Of a stretch of DNA of 64,000 nt, positions 46,735 to 57,140 are shown piece by piece. Every line of letters begins with the position of its first letter. The stretch's first letter is position 1. The notes under the pieces were generated by a model. The model was not told the DNA's origin. It did not search any database and was given only the letters and a program-made list of their open reading frames with translations. The DNA comes from Tropicimonas isoalkanivorans. GTDB lineage: Bacteria > Pseudomonadota > Alphaproteobacteria > Rhodobacterales > Rhodobacteraceae. The translations under genes and the position numbers were made by a program. The stretch is taken from the NCBI RefSeq assembly GCF_900112335.1, contig NZ_FOLG01000012.1:117438-181437 (forward strand), in the 5' to 3' direction.

Positions 46735-48408
46735 TCAGTGTGCGTGGCTTTTGTCCCAGTCGCTTTGCTTGGGGAGCGTCTCGAAGGTGTGCTCCGGGGG
46801 CGGCGACGGCAGCGTCCACTCCAAGGTGTCCGCCCATTCGTTCCACGGGTTCGGCCGGGTTTCCTTCGCTCCGGACCGAAGCGCAGAGAAGACGATGTAG
46901 AAGAACAGCAGGAACGAGGCGAAGGACAGAAGGGCGCCAATCGACGAGACGTAGTTCCAGGTGGCAAACGCCTCCGGGTAGTCAATGTAACGGCGCGGCA
47001 TGCCTTGGCGGCCCAGGAAGTGCTGCGGGAAGAACGTCAGGTTCACGCCGATGAAGAACAGCCAGAAATGCACCTTGCCAAGCATCTCGTTGTACTGCCT
47101 GCCCGTCATCTTCGAGAAGTAAAAGTAGACGCCGGCAAAGATCGTGAAGGCCGCTCCCATCGACATGGTGTAGTGGAAGTGCGCGACGACGTAATAGGTG
47201 TCGTGGTAGGCGCGGTCGATACCGGCCTGGCTAAGCACAATTCCGGTCACGCCGCCGACTGTGAAGAGCAGCAGGAAGCCGATAGCGAAGAGCATCGGCG
47301 TCTTGAACTCGATGGAGCCGCCCCACATGGTCGCGATCCAGCTGAAGATCTTGATACCGGTGGGCACCGCAATGACCATCGTGGCGAGCATGAAGTAGCT
47401 CTGCTGACGCAGGGACATGCCGACGGTGTACATGTGGTGCGCCCAGACGACGAAGCCCAGAACGCCGATTGCCACCATCGCGTAGACCATCGGCAGGTAT
47501 CCGAAGATCGGTTTGCGCGAGAAGGTCGCAATGACGTGGCTGGCAATGCCGAAGCCCGGCACGATCACGATGTAGACCTCCGGGTGGCCGAAGAACCACA
47601 GGATGTGCTGGTAGAGGATCGGGTCACCGCCGCCGGCCGGATCGAAGAACGTCGTGCCGAAGTTGCGATCCGTCAGCAGCATGGTGATGGCGCCGGCCAG
47701 AACCGGCAACGCCAGCAGAATCAGCCAAGCCGTCACGAAGATCGACCAGGCGAAGAGCGGCACCTTGTGCAGGGTCATGCCCGGCGCGCGCATGTTCAGG
47801 AAGGTCGTGATCATGTTGATCGCGCCGAGGATCGAAGACGCGCCCGACAAGTGGACGGCAAAGATCGCCAGGTCCATGGAGAACCCGCCTTCGTTAACGC
47901 TCAGCGGCGGGTAAAGCACCCATCCGACACCGGACCCGAGCTGGCCGTTGCCCCCCGGCGAGAAGACCGAGGCGACGGCGAGCGAACTGCCGGCGAAATA
48001 GAGCCAGAAACTCAGGTTGTTGAGCCGCGGGAAGGCCATGTCCGGCGCGCCGATCTGCAACGGCATGAAATAGTTGCCGAAACCGCCGAAAAGGGCGGGA
48101 ATCACGACGAAGAACATCATCAGGATGCCGTGCGCGGTGATGAGCACGTTCCAGAGGTGACCGTTCGGCGTGCAGTTTTCGGTCGAGCCGCCGAACAGGC
48201 GGAATCCTTCGAGGCACATGTGCTGCACCCCGGGGTTCATCAACTCCATCCGCATCAGGACCGTGAAGAGCACGGCGATGAAGCCGAGCGCGGCCGATGT
48301 CACCAGGTAGAGGATCCCGATGTCCTTGTGGTTGGTGGACATGAACCAACGGGTGAAGAAACCCCGATTGTCCTCATGGTCATGCCCGTGGATGGCTGCA
48401 TCGGCCAT
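46735..48408 (-). CDS. ctaD: Cytochrome c oxidase subunit I (aa3-type)
   Basis: A 557-residue 12-helix heme-copper oxidase core. Ligand and proton-channel motifs are intact: HGILMMFF (heme a His), [20 protein letters not shown] (D-channel), [17 protein letters not shown] (CuB His and E286 equivalent), WAHHMYTVG (CuB His pair) and HFHYTMSMG (heme His). CCGGAGGAAACG precedes ATG 48408. Subunits II and III and assembly factors are elsewhere, as is common in Rhodobacterales. Confidence 0.97.
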   Translation of the reverse strand: MADAAIHGHDHEDNRGFFTRWFMSTNHKDIGILYLVTSAALGFIAVLFTVLMRMELMNPGVQHMCLEGFRLFGGSTENCTPNGHLWNVLITAHGILMMFFVVIPALFGGFGNYFMPLQIGAPDMAFPRLNNLSFWLYFAGSSLAVASVFSPGGNGQLGSGVGWVLYPPLSVNEGGFSMDLAIFAVHLSGASSILGAINMITTFLNMRAPGMTLHKVPLFAWSIFVTAWLILLALPVLAGAITMLLTDRNFGTTFFDPAGGGDPILYQHILWFFGHPEVYIVIVPGFGIASHVIATFSRKPIFGYLPMVYAMVAIGVLGFVVWAHHMYTVGMSLRQQSYFMLATMVIAVPTGIKIFSWIATMWGGSIEFKTPMLFAIGFLLLFTVGGVTGIVLSQAGIDRAYHDTYYVVAHFHYTMSMGAAFTIFAGVYFYFSKMTGRQYNEMLGKVHFWLFFIGVNLTFFPQHFLGRQGMPRRYIDYPEAFATWNYVSSIGALLSFASFLLFFYIVFSALRSGAKETRPNPWNEWADTLEWTLPSPPPEHTFETLPKQSDWDKSHAH

Positions 48409-48684
48409 GCGTTTCCTCCGGATGAAAGTGTCCCGTTCCAGTAAGGCGCCCGCGTCGTGGCGGCCTTCGCGTCCCGCCTCACATTAAGGGGATCGCGCGG
48501 GGCCAGCAACAAGCAATGCGCGGCTCACATGGTCAATATGCAATAATTGGAATGGTAGCCTCGACCCAAGCAGACAGGTGCCTTGGCAGGTTTTGGCCGC
48601 GCGCCATGACGCTAGGCTGGGCGTCTCAGGCGGACTTGCTCCGCAGCTACATGTTCGGCCGAGTCACCCTGACGCTGCTCGCGG

Positions 48685-49347
48685 TCAGGCGTCCTCCGGC
48701 AGCGGCAACGCAGTCGAGAATGTCTGGCGAAGCGCCACGTCGAGGTCGTCCATCGTGACCGGCAGGCCGAGATCCACGAGGCTCGTCACGCCATGCCCGG
48801 TGATTCCGCAGGGCACGATGCCATTGAAGTGCTCCAGCTCCGGTTCGACGTTGATCGAGATGCCATGGAAGCTCACCCATTTTCGCAGGCGGATGCCGAT
48901 GGCTGCGATCTTGTCCTCTCGCGGAGTTCCGTCCGGCAACGGCGGCTTTTCCGGCCGCGCCACCCACACTCCGACGCGACCCGGGCGAATCTCGCCCTTG
49001 ACGTTGAACCGATCGAGCGTGGCGATGACCCAGGTTTCGAGTTGCTCGACGAAGGCGCGCACGTCGCGTCCGCGCCGGTTGAGATCGAGCATGACGTAGA
49101 CGACGCGCTGGCCAGGGCCATGGTACGTGTATTGACCGCCGCGCTTGCTCTCGAACACCGGGAACCGGTCCGGGTCGCGCAGGTCCGAGATCCGCGCTGA
49201 GGTGCCAGCCGTGTAGAGAGGGGGGTGCTCGAGCAGCCACACAGCCTCACCCTCCGTGCCCGCGGCAATGGCGGCGGCGCGGTGCTCCATTATGGCAACC
49301 GCATCGGGATAGGCGACCAGCCCGTCCGACGTTATCCATTCGACCAT
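48685..49347 (-). CDS. lipB: Octanoyltransferase LipB
   Basis: 220 residues, transferring octanoyl from ACP to lipoyl domains. Motifs: [21 protein letters not shown], Lys in [13 protein letters not shown], and the catalytic Cys in [18 protein letters not shown] is spaced ideally before ATG 49347; the longer frame upstream lacks such a site. Its product is needed by the pyruvate and 2-oxoglutarate dehydrogenases and the glycine cleavage system. Confidence 0.95.
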   Translation of the reverse strand: MVEWITSDGLVAYPDAVAIMEHRAAAIAAGTEGEAVWLLEHPPLYTAGTSARISDLRDPDRFPVFESKRGGQYTYHGPGQRVVYVMLDLNRRGRDVRAFVEQLETWVIATLDRFNVKGEIRPGRVGVWVARPEKPPLPDGTPREDKIAAIGIRLRKWVSFHGISINVEPELEHFNGIVPCGITGHGVTSLVDLGLPVTMDDLDVALRQTFSTALPLPEDA

Positions 49348-49592
49348 GGGGACCTCCTGTCTTTTCGTCGAATCGGGTCCTCCACGAGGACTACCCAAAC
49401 GTCGGCGTCGCGACCATGGAGAGAATGGTTGCGGCGCGGCGGGAAGGGTGTGGGCCCGGGTCAACCTTTCACGCGAACAGCGTGTTTTGCTGGGCGTGAA
49501 GCCACCTTCCACATCGTATCGCGACAGACGCAAAAAAACGCTTTTCAACGCCGCGCGCCTTCGCTATCTACGCCCGGCCTACCTGATCACGT

Positions 49593-49679
49593 GCGGTCGT
49601 GGCGGAATTGGTAGACGCGCAGCGTTGAGGTCGCTGTGGGGTAACTCCCGTGGAAGTTCGAGTCTTCTCGACCGCACCA
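49593..49679 (+). tRNA. tRNA-Leu (GAG anticodon)
   Basis: An 87-base class II tRNA with encoded CCA. Acceptor GCGGTCG pairs with CGACCGC, the D-loop has GGTAGACGC, the anticodon stem CAGCG/CGCTG holds the loop TTGAGGT (anticodon GAG, reads CUC and CUU), there is an extra arm around GTGGGGTAACTCCCGT, and the T-loop is TTCGAGT. It stands alone between lipB and the polyol transporter. Confidence 0.95.
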
Positions 49680-49778
49680 ATCACCCCTGAGACTGCAGGC
49701 GGAGTGACGTATCAGGGCGCGTTTCCACCAACGGATCGCCTGATGTCATGCGTTTATTCCAGCGCGTGACCGAAGCCG

Positions 49779-50795
49779 TTACTGCAGAGCCCGTCCAGCC
49801 TCATCGAATTGATGCAGCCGTTTCGGAGGGATGTGCAGGCCGGTTTCCGTGCCCACCTTCGTTTCATCGTCACCATCGACGCGCGCAACCAGACTCAGGT
49901 TTTCCGGCGTCGTCAGGTGAAGGAGACATTCGCCGCCAAGCTGTTCCTTGACCGCGACAGTCGCATCCAGATTTCCCGTTCCTGGTGGCACCAGTTCGAA
50001 ATGCTCGGGCCGGCAGCCAACGAGCCGGGTTTTTGCGTTGAGTTCCAGGTCTTTCACGGCGCCCGAGGCAAAGACGTTCATCGCTGGCGATCCGATGAAC
50101 TCCGCCACGAAACGCGAATTCGGGTGGTGATAGAGTTCCATCGGCGTGCCGAACTGCTCCACGCGCCCGGCGTTCAGGACGACGATCTTGTCGGCCATGG
50201 TCATCGCCTCGACCTGATCGTGCGTGACGTAGACCATCGTCACGCCAAGATGCTTGTGTAGCGCCTCCAGCTCGACGCGCATTTGGATGCGTAGTTTGGC
50301 GTCCAGGTTGGAAAGCGGCTCGTCGAACAGGAAGACCTTCGGATTCTTGACGATGGACCGGCCGATGGCCACCCGTTGCCGCTGGCCGCCGGACAACTGC
50401 CCCGGCTTGCGGTCGAGATAATCCTCAAGTTGTAGGATGCGCGCGGCTTCGGCGATGCGTTTTTCCCGCGCGGCGGGATCGACGCCGCCCACCTTCATGC
50501 CGAACTCCATGTTCTGGCGGACGGTCATGTGGGGATAGAGGGCGTAAGACTGGAAGACCATCGAAACGTCGCGGTCGGCGGGTTCGGCATGCGTCACGTC
50601 TGTGCCGTCGATGATGACGGCCCCGGAATTGATCCCTTCAAGCCCCGCAAGCGCCCGTAAAAGCGTCGATTTCCCGCAACCGGAAGGTCCAACGAACACG
50701 ACGAATTCGCCATCGCCGACGTCAAGGTTCACGTCAGAGAGGGCCTGCGTGTTGCCGTAGAATTTGTCGAGATTCCTGATTTCGATCGTCGCCAA
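49779..50795 (-). CDS. Sugar/polyol ABC transporter ATPase (MalK/UgpC-type)
   Basis: A 338-residue CUT1-family ATPase for a carbohydrate ABC importer. Walker A GPSGCGKST, Q-loop MVFQSYALYPHM, signature LSGGQRQRVAIG, Walker B VFLFDEPLSNLDA, H-loop VTHDQVEA, then a C-terminal TOBE domain. I use TTG 50795 because GGGAGGGG sits before it and the MATIEIRNLDKFYG-like start matches the family; an ATG-free extension to 50885 exists. It is divergent from the binding protein and permeases, sharing the intergenic operator. Confidence 0.93.
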   Translation of the reverse strand: MATIEIRNLDKFYGNTQALSDVNLDVGDGEFVVFVGPSGCGKSTLLRALAGLEGINSGAVIIDGTDVTHAEPADRDVSMVFQSYALYPHMTVRQNMEFGMKVGGVDPAAREKRIAEAARILQLEDYLDRKPGQLSGGQRQRVAIGRSIVKNPKVFLFDEPLSNLDAKLRIQMRVELEALHKHLGVTMVYVTHDQVEAMTMADKIVVLNAGRVEQFGTPMELYHHPNSRFVAEFIGSPAMNVFASGAVKDLELNAKTRLVGCRPEHFELVPPGTGNLDATVAVKEQLGGECLLHLTTPENLSLVARVDGDDETKVGTETGLHIPPKRLHQFDEAGRALQ

Positions 50796-50891
50796 TGTCC
50801 CCTCCCTCACGACCCAGGCACCGCTTGCAGGATGCCCTCTCCTCTCTCCCGCAACGCCCTGTTTTGGATTGACAGACGGGGGCAATGTACT

Positions 50892-50913
50892 TTTGTATGA
50901 TCGATATTACAAA
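50892..50913. promoter_or_regulatory. Candidate SorC/DeoR operator in the divergent polyol promoter
   Basis: A 22-bp inverted repeat TTTGTA-N10-TACAAA with an ATCGAT centre lies between the divergent ATPase gene and the solute-binding protein gene. Symmetry and AT content stand out against the GC-rich surroundings. The regulator encoded in the same cluster is the natural candidate ligand. Confidence 0.55.
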
Positions 50914-50951
50914 TGAATGTCAAACAGAATACACAACCGGGAGGAGACGGA

Positions 50952-52292
50952 ATGAAGCGGAGAGTCTTGTTGTCTTGCGCGGCCACTGTCGCGCTGATCG
51001 CCAGTGGCGCTGTCGCCCAGAGCGACTGGAGCCTTGAGGAAGCAGCGAAGCCCTATGCGGGCACGACCGTAGATGTCGTTTTCTTGCTGCGGCCGGGATA
51101 CGAAGCCATCGAGGCCATGCTGCCGGAGTTCGAAGAGCGGACCGGTATCAAGGTGAACATCATCAAGCATCCCTACGAGAACGCGCTCGGTGAGCAGGTT
51201 CGCGATTTCGTTGCGGGCGGCGATCTGGACATCGCCCTCATCGACCTCGTCTGGATCGGCAACTTTGCCGAGAACGAGTGGGTCGTGCCGATCGAGCAGA
51301 TCCAGGCGGACTACCCCGATCTTGTCGACCCGGACCTGGATATCGACGATTTCTTCCCGCTGGTTTTGAACGCCTTCGGAGGCTGGAACGGCACCATCTA
51401 CGGGCTGCCCTTCGACAACTATTCCGGCCTTCTGTTCTACAACAAGTGCATGCTGGAAGAGGCCGGATTCGACGGGCCGCCGGAAACCTGGGAGGAGCTG
51501 AAGGACACTTATGGCCCTGCGCTGACGAAGGACGGCAAGTACGCCTTCGCCCTCCAGTCGAAGCGGAACGAGACACAGTCGGCTGACAGCTTCGCCCGCG
51601 TGCTCTGGCCGTTCGGCGGGTCTTTCCTCGACGAAGAATTCCGCTCGAACCTGATGAGCGAGGAAAGCCAGGCCGGGCTGAAGTTCCGCCAGGATCTGAT
51701 GCAATACATGCCAGAAGGGATTGTCGCCTATGACCACGCCGAGGCTGTGAACGGCTTCGCCCAAGGCGATGTCGCGATGATCACCGAATGGTCGGCCTTC
51801 TACTCGACGGTGGTGTCGCCCGACACGTCGGCTGTCGCAGACTGCGTCGAGATCGCGCCGGAACCGAAGGGACCCGCTGGCCGCAAGCCTGCTCTGGGTG
51901 GCTTCTCGCTGGCCGTGGCGAGCCAGGCCGACGAGGACGAGAAAGGCGCGGCGTGGCTGTTCATCCAGTGGGCAACCTCGAAGGAAAACGCGGGCGAGTA
52001 TCTGGAACGGGGCGGCGTGCCTGCACGGCAGTCGGCATACGAGGACCCGGCTCTGGCCGAAACCTACAAGTTCGTTCCGGCACTGGTGGAAAGTTGGCAG
52101 GAAGGTGTGCCGGAGTTCCGGCCGCGGTTTGCCGAGTGGCCTGAGATTACCGAGATCGTACAGGAGTGGGGCACGAAGATGATGCTCGGCGAAGTCACGA
52201 CCGAGGAGGGCGCTCAGGAAATCGGGACGCGCATGGAAGAGGTGCTCGAAAACGCGGGCTACTATTCCGGCGACAAGACTCTGGCCCAATAA
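50952..52292 (+). CDS. ABC transporter solute-binding protein (family 1, polyol-type)
   Basis: A 446-residue periplasmic protein with an N-terminal signal peptide (MKRRVLLSCAATVALIASG, cleavage after VAQ). The mature part is a type-II sugar-binding fold with the domain EEAAKPYAGTTVDVVFLLRPGYEAI and later NGFAQGDVAMITEWSAFY. GGAGGAGACGGA precedes ATG 50952. It delivers substrate to the two permeases; the neighbouring dehydrogenases and epimerase point to a sugar alcohol. A hairpin follows its stop. Confidence 0.9.
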   Translation: MKRRVLLSCAATVALIASGAVAQSDWSLEEAAKPYAGTTVDVVFLLRPGYEAIEAMLPEFEERTGIKVNIIKHPYENALGEQVRDFVAGGDLDIALIDLVWIGNFAENEWVVPIEQIQADYPDLVDPDLDIDDFFPLVLNAFGGWNGTIYGLPFDNYSGLLFYNKCMLEEAGFDGPPETWEELKDTYGPALTKDGKYAFALQSKRNETQSADSFARVLWPFGGSFLDEEFRSNLMSEESQAGLKFRQDLMQYMPEGIVAYDHAEAVNGFAQGDVAMITEWSAFYSTVVSPDTSAVADCVEIAPEPKGPAGRKPALGGFSLAVASQADEDEKGAAWLFIQWATSKENAGEYLERGGVPARQSAYEDPALAETYKFVPALVESWQEGVPEFRPRFAEWPEITEIVQEWGTKMMLGEVTTEEGAQEIGTRMEEVLENAGYYSGDKTLAQ

Positions 52293-52309
52293 CCGATCAC
52301 CCAGACTGA

Positions 52310-52349
52310 GGGTGCGGCGTTTGGCGCGCCGCACCCGACATCCTTTTTT
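52310..52349 (+). terminator. Attenuator-type hairpin between binding protein and permease genes
   Basis: A perfect 10-bp stem GGGTGCGGCG/CGCCGCACCC with a 7-base loop, then TTTTTT seven bases later, just before the permease ribosome-binding site. It probably stops part of the transcripts and protects the upstream mRNA, raising binding protein over permease. Confidence 0.6.
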
Positions 52350-52362
52350 GGCGGAGGTGAAG

Positions 52363-53229
52363 ATGCGCGGACAGGCATCCAGGAAGACCATTCTCGCCTT
52401 CATCGGTCCTGCCGTGTTTGGGCTGGCGATCGTGGGTATCGCACCACTCCTTTACGCGCTTTGGACATCGCTGCACTTCTTCAACCTGACCAAGCTTCGG
52501 CAGATCGAGTTCATCGGGCTGGAGAACTACGCGAACGTTCTGACCGACGAAGTCTTCTGGCAGGCGATGGGGCGCACGTTCTTCCTGCTGGGGACCGCGC
52601 TCCCGCTACAAATCGGGTTCGGCCTCGGCATTGCTCTGGTGCTGCACAAACCGGGTCTCACGATTCTCAAGACGCTGACGCGGCTCAGCCTCGTCCTGCC
52701 GATGGCAACGACCTACGCCGTTGTCGGTCTGCTCGGGCAAGTAATGTTCAACCAGAAGTTCGGAGTCGTGAACCAGCTTCTGAATGGCGCGGACATCAAC
52801 TGGATCGGCGATCCCACCAACGCCTTTGCCATGATCATCTTCTGGGACGTCTGGCAATGGACGCCGTTCGTTGCGCTTGTCCTTCTCGCCGGTTTGACGA
52901 TGGTTCCAGGCGAAGTGGAGGAAGCGGCGCGGCTTGAAACGAAGAGCTGGTGGACAATTCTTCGCCATGTCCAACTGCCGTTCCTGATTCCCGGCCTTGT
53001 CGCCGTGTTGATCCTGAGAACGGCCGATACGCTGAAGCTTTTCGACATGGTCTTCACCCTGACCCGTGGCGGCCCGGGATCATCGACCGAGTTCATCTCC
53101 CTGATGATTCAGCGGGTGGGCTTCCGTGGCTTCGACCAGGGTCTTGCCTCCGCGCAGGCCGTCATCCTGCTGATCATCACGATCGTCCTGGCGCAGATCT
53201 ATATCCGCGTCTTCTACAAGGAGGTGTAG
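52363..53229 (+). CDS. Sugar/polyol ABC transporter permease (first)
   Basis: A 288-residue inner-membrane protein with six helices. The EAA loop reads VEEAARLETKSWWTILRHVQLPFL, which contacts the ATPase. ATG 52363 follows GGAGG; the frame extends upstream to 52312 without a ribosome-binding site. It pairs with the second permease two bases downstream. MalF/UgpA-like. Confidence 0.92.
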   Translation: MRGQASRKTILAFIGPAVFGLAIVGIAPLLYALWTSLHFFNLTKLRQIEFIGLENYANVLTDEVFWQAMGRTFFLLGTALPLQIGFGLGIALVLHKPGLTILKTLTRLSLVLPMATTYAVVGLLGQVMFNQKFGVVNQLLNGADINWIGDPTNAFAMIIFWDVWQWTPFVALVLLAGLTMVPGEVEEAARLETKSWWTILRHVQLPFLIPGLVAVLILRTADTLKLFDMVFTLTRGGPGSSTEFISLMIQRVGFRGFDQGLASAQAVILLIITIVLAQIYIRVFYKEV

Positions 53230-53231
53230 AG

Positions 53232-54113
53232 ATGGCCGTCACCCCTTCGGACGCCGATCCCGGCGTCTTCACGGCCGCGACCGGCACGAAACGACGCATC
53301 GCCAATCGGTCGGTGATCTGGCAAGTCGTCCTCCTGCTGGCAATCATGCTGGTCTGTGTATTTCCATTCTACTGGATGGTCACAACATCGCTGAAAACCC
53401 AGATCGTCGCGCTGGAAGCGCCACCGGTGTGGATTTTCGAACCGACGCTCGACAACTACCGCGAGGCGCTCTTCGAAGACGGAGTGCTGAGGACCTTGAT
53501 CAACTCGCTCATCATCGCCGTGTGCACGACCGGACTGGCCCTCCTCCTGGGCGTTCCGGCGGCGTTCGCGCTCGCGCGGTTCGAGTTTCGCGGCAAGAAG
53601 GACCTGTGGTTCTGGTTCATCACCAACCGGATGGTGTCCCCGATCGTGCTGGCGCTGCCGTTCTTCCTGATCGCGCGCAATCTCGGCCTGCTCGACAAGC
53701 ATATCACGCTGATCCTGATCTATCTGACCTTCAACCTCCCCATCGTCATCTGGATTGTGACCGACCAGTTTCGTGGCATTCCCTACGACCTGGACGAGGC
53801 CGCACGGCTGGAGGGGGCGTCTCAATTCACCATCATGCGGAAGATCTGCCTCCCCCTCGCAATGCCCGGCGTCGCCGTTTCGGCCATCTTCGCCTTCATC
53901 TTCTCCTGGAACGAATTGATGTTCGGGCTGATCCTGACGCGCTCGGAGGCGAAGACAGCGCCGGCCATGGCTGTCTCCTTCATGGAAGGCTACAACCTTC
54001 CCTACGGAAAAATCATGGCGACCTCGACGTTGATCGTCATACCCGTTCTGATCTTCGCGCTGATCGCATCCAAACAATTGGTTCGCGGACTGACCATGGG
54101 AGCGGTCAAGTGA
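53232..54113 (+). CDS. Sugar/polyol ABC transporter permease (second)
   Basis: A 293-residue inner-membrane protein with six helices. The EAA loop reads DLDEAARLEGASQFTIMRKICLPLA. MalG/UgpE-like, the partner of the preceding permease. The N-terminus has a short cytoplasmic tail. AAGGAGGTG precedes ATG 53232, two bases after the upstream stop, so the two are one transcript. Confidence 0.92.
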   Translation: MAVTPSDADPGVFTAATGTKRRIANRSVIWQVVLLLAIMLVCVFPFYWMVTTSLKTQIVALEAPPVWIFEPTLDNYREALFEDGVLRTLINSLIIAVCTTGLALLLGVPAAFALARFEFRGKKDLWFWFITNRMVSPIVLALPFFLIARNLGLLDKHITLILIYLTFNLPIVIWIVTDQFRGIPYDLDEAARLEGASQFTIMRKICLPLAMPGVAVSAIFAFIFSWNELMFGLILTRSEAKTAPAMAVSFMEGYNLPYGKIMATSTLIVIPVLIFALIASKQLVRGLTMGAVK

Positions 54114-54182
54114 TGCGTCCTTCGTCCGGCCTGTCTCCCTCCATGCGGCGGTCAGTCCGGAACAACTCGCGGTGATCGGCCC

Positions 54183-55151
54183 GTGTCGCGACACATCAAA
54201 ATCGACCAGATCGACACTGAGGAGCAGCTTTTGGTGCGACTCGCCTGGGCATGCGAAATCGAAGGTCTGACCCAGTCCGAAGCGGCAAACCGGTTCGGCA
54301 CAACCCGTCTGCGGGTCAACAAGTCGCTGGCCGAGGCGCGACGGCGCGGAATTTTGCGGATCAGCATTGATTCCATTTACAAGGCCGCCGTGGAACAAGA
54401 ATGGGCGCTGGAACGGGAGTTCGGCCTGGGGCGTGTCGTCGTCGTCCCGACCCCGGAAGATCCCGCCTCCGTGACGTCGCTCGTCAGCGCGGGGCTCGGC
54501 AGCTATCTCTATCCCGTGCTGACGGACCCCGAACTCAAGCTCTTCGGCATCGCGTGGGGCAATACGCTGAACCTCGCTACCCGCTTCATGCAGCCGATCA
54601 ACCGTCCGGATCTCGAGATCGTCTCGATCATGGGCGGCGTGTCGCGGGGGTCTGACGTCAACGGCTACGAGATCACCACCCGTCTGGCGGATCTGTGCAA
54701 TGCCGACCACAGCTTTTTCACCACGCCGCTCTTCGCCGGCAGCGCCGGAGGGCAGGCCATGTTCCTGCAGCAGGATGTCGTGGCGGAGATGCTGGGCAAG
54801 ATCCGATCCTGCGACGCCGCCGCACTGGCGACCAGCGATCTGACCCATTCGCTCCTGGTGCGCGATGCCTTGCCGAAGGACATCGATCCCGCCGATCTGA
54901 TCGCGCTCGGTGGGGTTGGGGACATCATGGGGTATGTTCTCGATTCCGAGGGAAACCTCATAGACCATGACATCAACCAACGGGTTATCGGCATCTCCCT
55001 GGATGAGCTCGACCGTATCCCGAACGTAATCCTTGCTGCGGGCGGTGCGCACAAGGTGCCCATCATTCGCGCCGCGCTTCGGCGCGGTTTCATCGATACG
55101 CTGGTGACCGACGCAAGTACGGCAGCGGCGTTGATGACCCGACCTGATTGA
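54183..55151 (+). CDS. SorC/DeoR-type sugar-binding transcriptional regulator
   Basis: 322 residues from a GTG start. N-terminal HTH ([31 protein letters not shown]) and a C-terminal phosphosugar/sugar-binding domain ([71 protein letters not shown]). It resembles EryD/SorC proteins that sense a carbohydrate and control the polyol operon. Expected to bind TTTGTA-N10-TACAAA upstream. Confidence 0.9.
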   Translation: MSRHIKIDQIDTEEQLLVRLAWACEIEGLTQSEAANRFGTTRLRVNKSLAEARRRGILRISIDSIYKAAVEQEWALEREFGLGRVVVVPTPEDPASVTSLVSAGLGSYLYPVLTDPELKLFGIAWGNTLNLATRFMQPINRPDLEIVSIMGGVSRGSDVNGYEITTRLADLCNADHSFFTTPLFAGSAGGQAMFLQQDVVAEMLGKIRSCDAAALATSDLTHSLLVRDALPKDIDPADLIALGGVGDIMGYVLDSEGNLIDHDINQRVIGISLDELDRIPNVILAAGGAHKVPIIRAALRRGFIDTLVTDASTAAALMTRPD

Positions 55152-55171
55152 GACTAAGAGGAGTCATGACC

Positions 55172-56215
55172 ATGCCCCAGGCGCTGGTGCTGGAAGAAAC
55201 GAAACGCCTTTCGCTGCGGGATATCGACCTGCCGTCCGACGTTGGGCCGAAGGATGTGCGCATCGCGATCAATACGGTCGGCGTTTGCGGCAGCGACGTG
55301 CACTACTACACCCACGGCAAGATTGGCCATTTCGTGGTGAAGGACCCCATGGTTCTCGGCCACGAGGCGTCCGGCGTCATCACCGAAATCGGGTCGGAGG
55401 TGCGTCACCTGGCGGTGGGTGACCGGGTCTGTATGGAGCCGGGTATTCCGAACATGTCGTCGAAGGCAACCAAGCTGGGCGTCTACAACGTCGATCCCGA
55501 TGTCCGCTTTTGGGCGACGCCGCCCATCCACGGATGCCTGACGCCATCGGTGATCCATCCGGCGGCATTCACCTACCGGATCCCCGACAACGTGAGCTTC
55601 GCCGAGGGGGCAATGGTCGAGCCCTTTGCGATCGGGATGCAGGCGGCGACGCGGGCAAAGATCCGACCGGGGGACATCGCACTCGTCACCGGCGCGGGGC
55701 CAATCGGCATCATGGTGGCCCTGGCCGCGTTGGCGGGAGGCTGTGCAAAAGTCTTCATCGCTGACCTCGTGGACGAAAAGCTCGGCGTGGCTGCGCAATA
55801 TGGCAACATCCACCCGATCAACGTGACCCGCGACAACGCGGCCGCCGCCGTCGCCGAGGCGACCGGAGGCTGGGGGGCTGACGTGGTGTTCGAGTGTGCT
55901 GGGGCCGCGAAGTCCATACAGGGCGCGCTGGAGGCGGTGGCGCCCGCAGGGTGCGTCGTCTGGGTCGGGATGCCTGTCGACCCGGTTCCCTTCGATCTCG
56001 TTCTGGCGCAGTCCAAGGAAATCCGCATGGAGACCGTGTTCCGCTACGCGAATATGTACGATCGGGCGATCGAGCTGCTCGCCTCCGGCAAGGTCGATCT
56101 GAAGCCCCTTATCTCTGAGACCTTCGCTTTCGACGACAGCGTCGCCGCATTCGACCGAGCGGTGGAGGCCCGGCCCACGGACGTGAAGATCCAGATCAAG
56201 ATGCCGGACGCATAA
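55172..56215 (+). CDS. Zinc-dependent polyol dehydrogenase (xylitol/D-xylulose reductase type)
   Basis: A 347-residue MDR oxidoreductase. Catalytic-zinc region [16 protein letters not shown] and [11 protein letters not shown] fold [15 protein letters not shown]. It resembles alphaproteobacterial xylitol dehydrogenases; the structural zinc Cys cluster of the eukaryotic enzymes is absent (ending [13 protein letters not shown]). AAGAGGAG gives 8 bases to ATG 55172; ATG 55166 is too close. It converts a polyol to a ketose; which one is not shown. Confidence 0.88.
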   Translation: MPQALVLEETKRLSLRDIDLPSDVGPKDVRIAINTVGVCGSDVHYYTHGKIGHFVVKDPMVLGHEASGVITEIGSEVRHLAVGDRVCMEPGIPNMSSKATKLGVYNVDPDVRFWATPPIHGCLTPSVIHPAAFTYRIPDNVSFAEGAMVEPFAIGMQAATRAKIRPGDIALVTGAGPIGIMVALAALAGGCAKVFIADLVDEKLGVAAQYGNIHPINVTRDNAAAAVAEATGGWGADVVFECAGAAKSIQGALEAVAPAGCVVWVGMPVDPVPFDLVLAQSKEIRMETVFRYANMYDRAIELLASGKVDLKPLISETFAFDDSVAAFDRAVEARPTDVKIQIKMPDA

Positions 56216-56357
56216 GGCATGGGGCTGGTCCGGGATCGCGCTCTGACCGGTGAGCGACCCGGGCCGGCAATTCCGTCGGCCAGGGAGGAACGGACTGTGT
56301 TTCTCCCCGCGCCGAAGGGGGCGATGTGCGGCTGACATTCGAACCGGGAGTAAACCC

Positions 56358-57131
56358 TTGGCAAACTGGCAAAAACGATTCAGCTTGGACGGCCGGACGG
56401 CCCTGATCACTGGGGCATCATCCGGAATCGGGTGGGCCATCGCGGACGTGTTTGCCGACGCCGGTGCTGATATCATCGCCCATGGGCGCGATACGGCGCG
56501 GCTTGCCGCACTCGGAGATATCGTGACGGGGAGGGGTCGCAGTTACGCCCCAGTTTCGGGCGATCTTGCCTCCGTCGAGGAAACGGCCGGCATCGCAGCG
56601 GCCGCTCTGGACGCGGCGGACAATCGGATCGACATTCTGGTGAATTCCGCCGGGATCGCCATTACCGGTCCGGCCGTCGATTACCCAATCGAGGACTGGG
56701 CGCGGACCCTGGCCGTGAACCTCACCGCCCCTTTCATTCTGTCGAAAGCTCTGCTGCCGGGCATGATGCATAGGCGCATGGGAAAGATCATCAACATATC
56801 CTCGCAGACGGGTGTGATCGCCCTTCAGGACCACGCCGCCTATGCCACCTCCAAGGGAGGACTGAACGCACTGACCAAATCGCTGATGACCGAAGCCGCC
56901 CCTTTCAACGTGCAGGTCAATGCGATCTGTCCGACCGTCGTTCTGACGGAGATGGGCAAGCAGCTCTGGTCCGCGCCGGAGAAGAAGGATCCGTTCATAG
57001 CACGCACCCCGCTCGGGCGGTTCGGGGAACCGGTGGAGATCGCCGACATGGCGCTTTACCTCGCCTCACCCGCATCCGATCTCGTCAACGGCGAGATCCT
57101 GATGATCGAGGGAGGCTATTCAAGCATTTAG
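56358..57131 (+). CDS. Short-chain dehydrogenase/reductase (first in polyol cluster)
   Basis: A 257-residue classical SDR from a TTG start behind GGGAG. TGASSGIGWAIA (cofactor), NSAGIA, catalytic Ser region NISSQTGVIALQDHAAYATSKGG (Tyr and Lys intact), and a C-terminal end ILMIEGGYSS. Often annotated as gluconate 5-dehydrogenase-like. Next to the ketose 3-epimerase it probably interconverts ketose and polyol. Confidence 0.85.
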   Translation: MANWQKRFSLDGRTALITGASSGIGWAIADVFADAGADIIAHGRDTARLAALGDIVTGRGRSYAPVSGDLASVEETAGIAAAALDAADNRIDILVNSAGIAITGPAVDYPIEDWARTLAVNLTAPFILSKALLPGMMHRRMGKIINISSQTGVIALQDHAAYATSKGGLNALTKSLMTEAAPFNVQVNAICPTVVLTEMGKQLWSAPEKKDPFIARTPLGRFGEPVEIADMALYLASPASDLVNGEILMIEGGYSSI

Positions 57132-57140
57132 GGAGGACCC

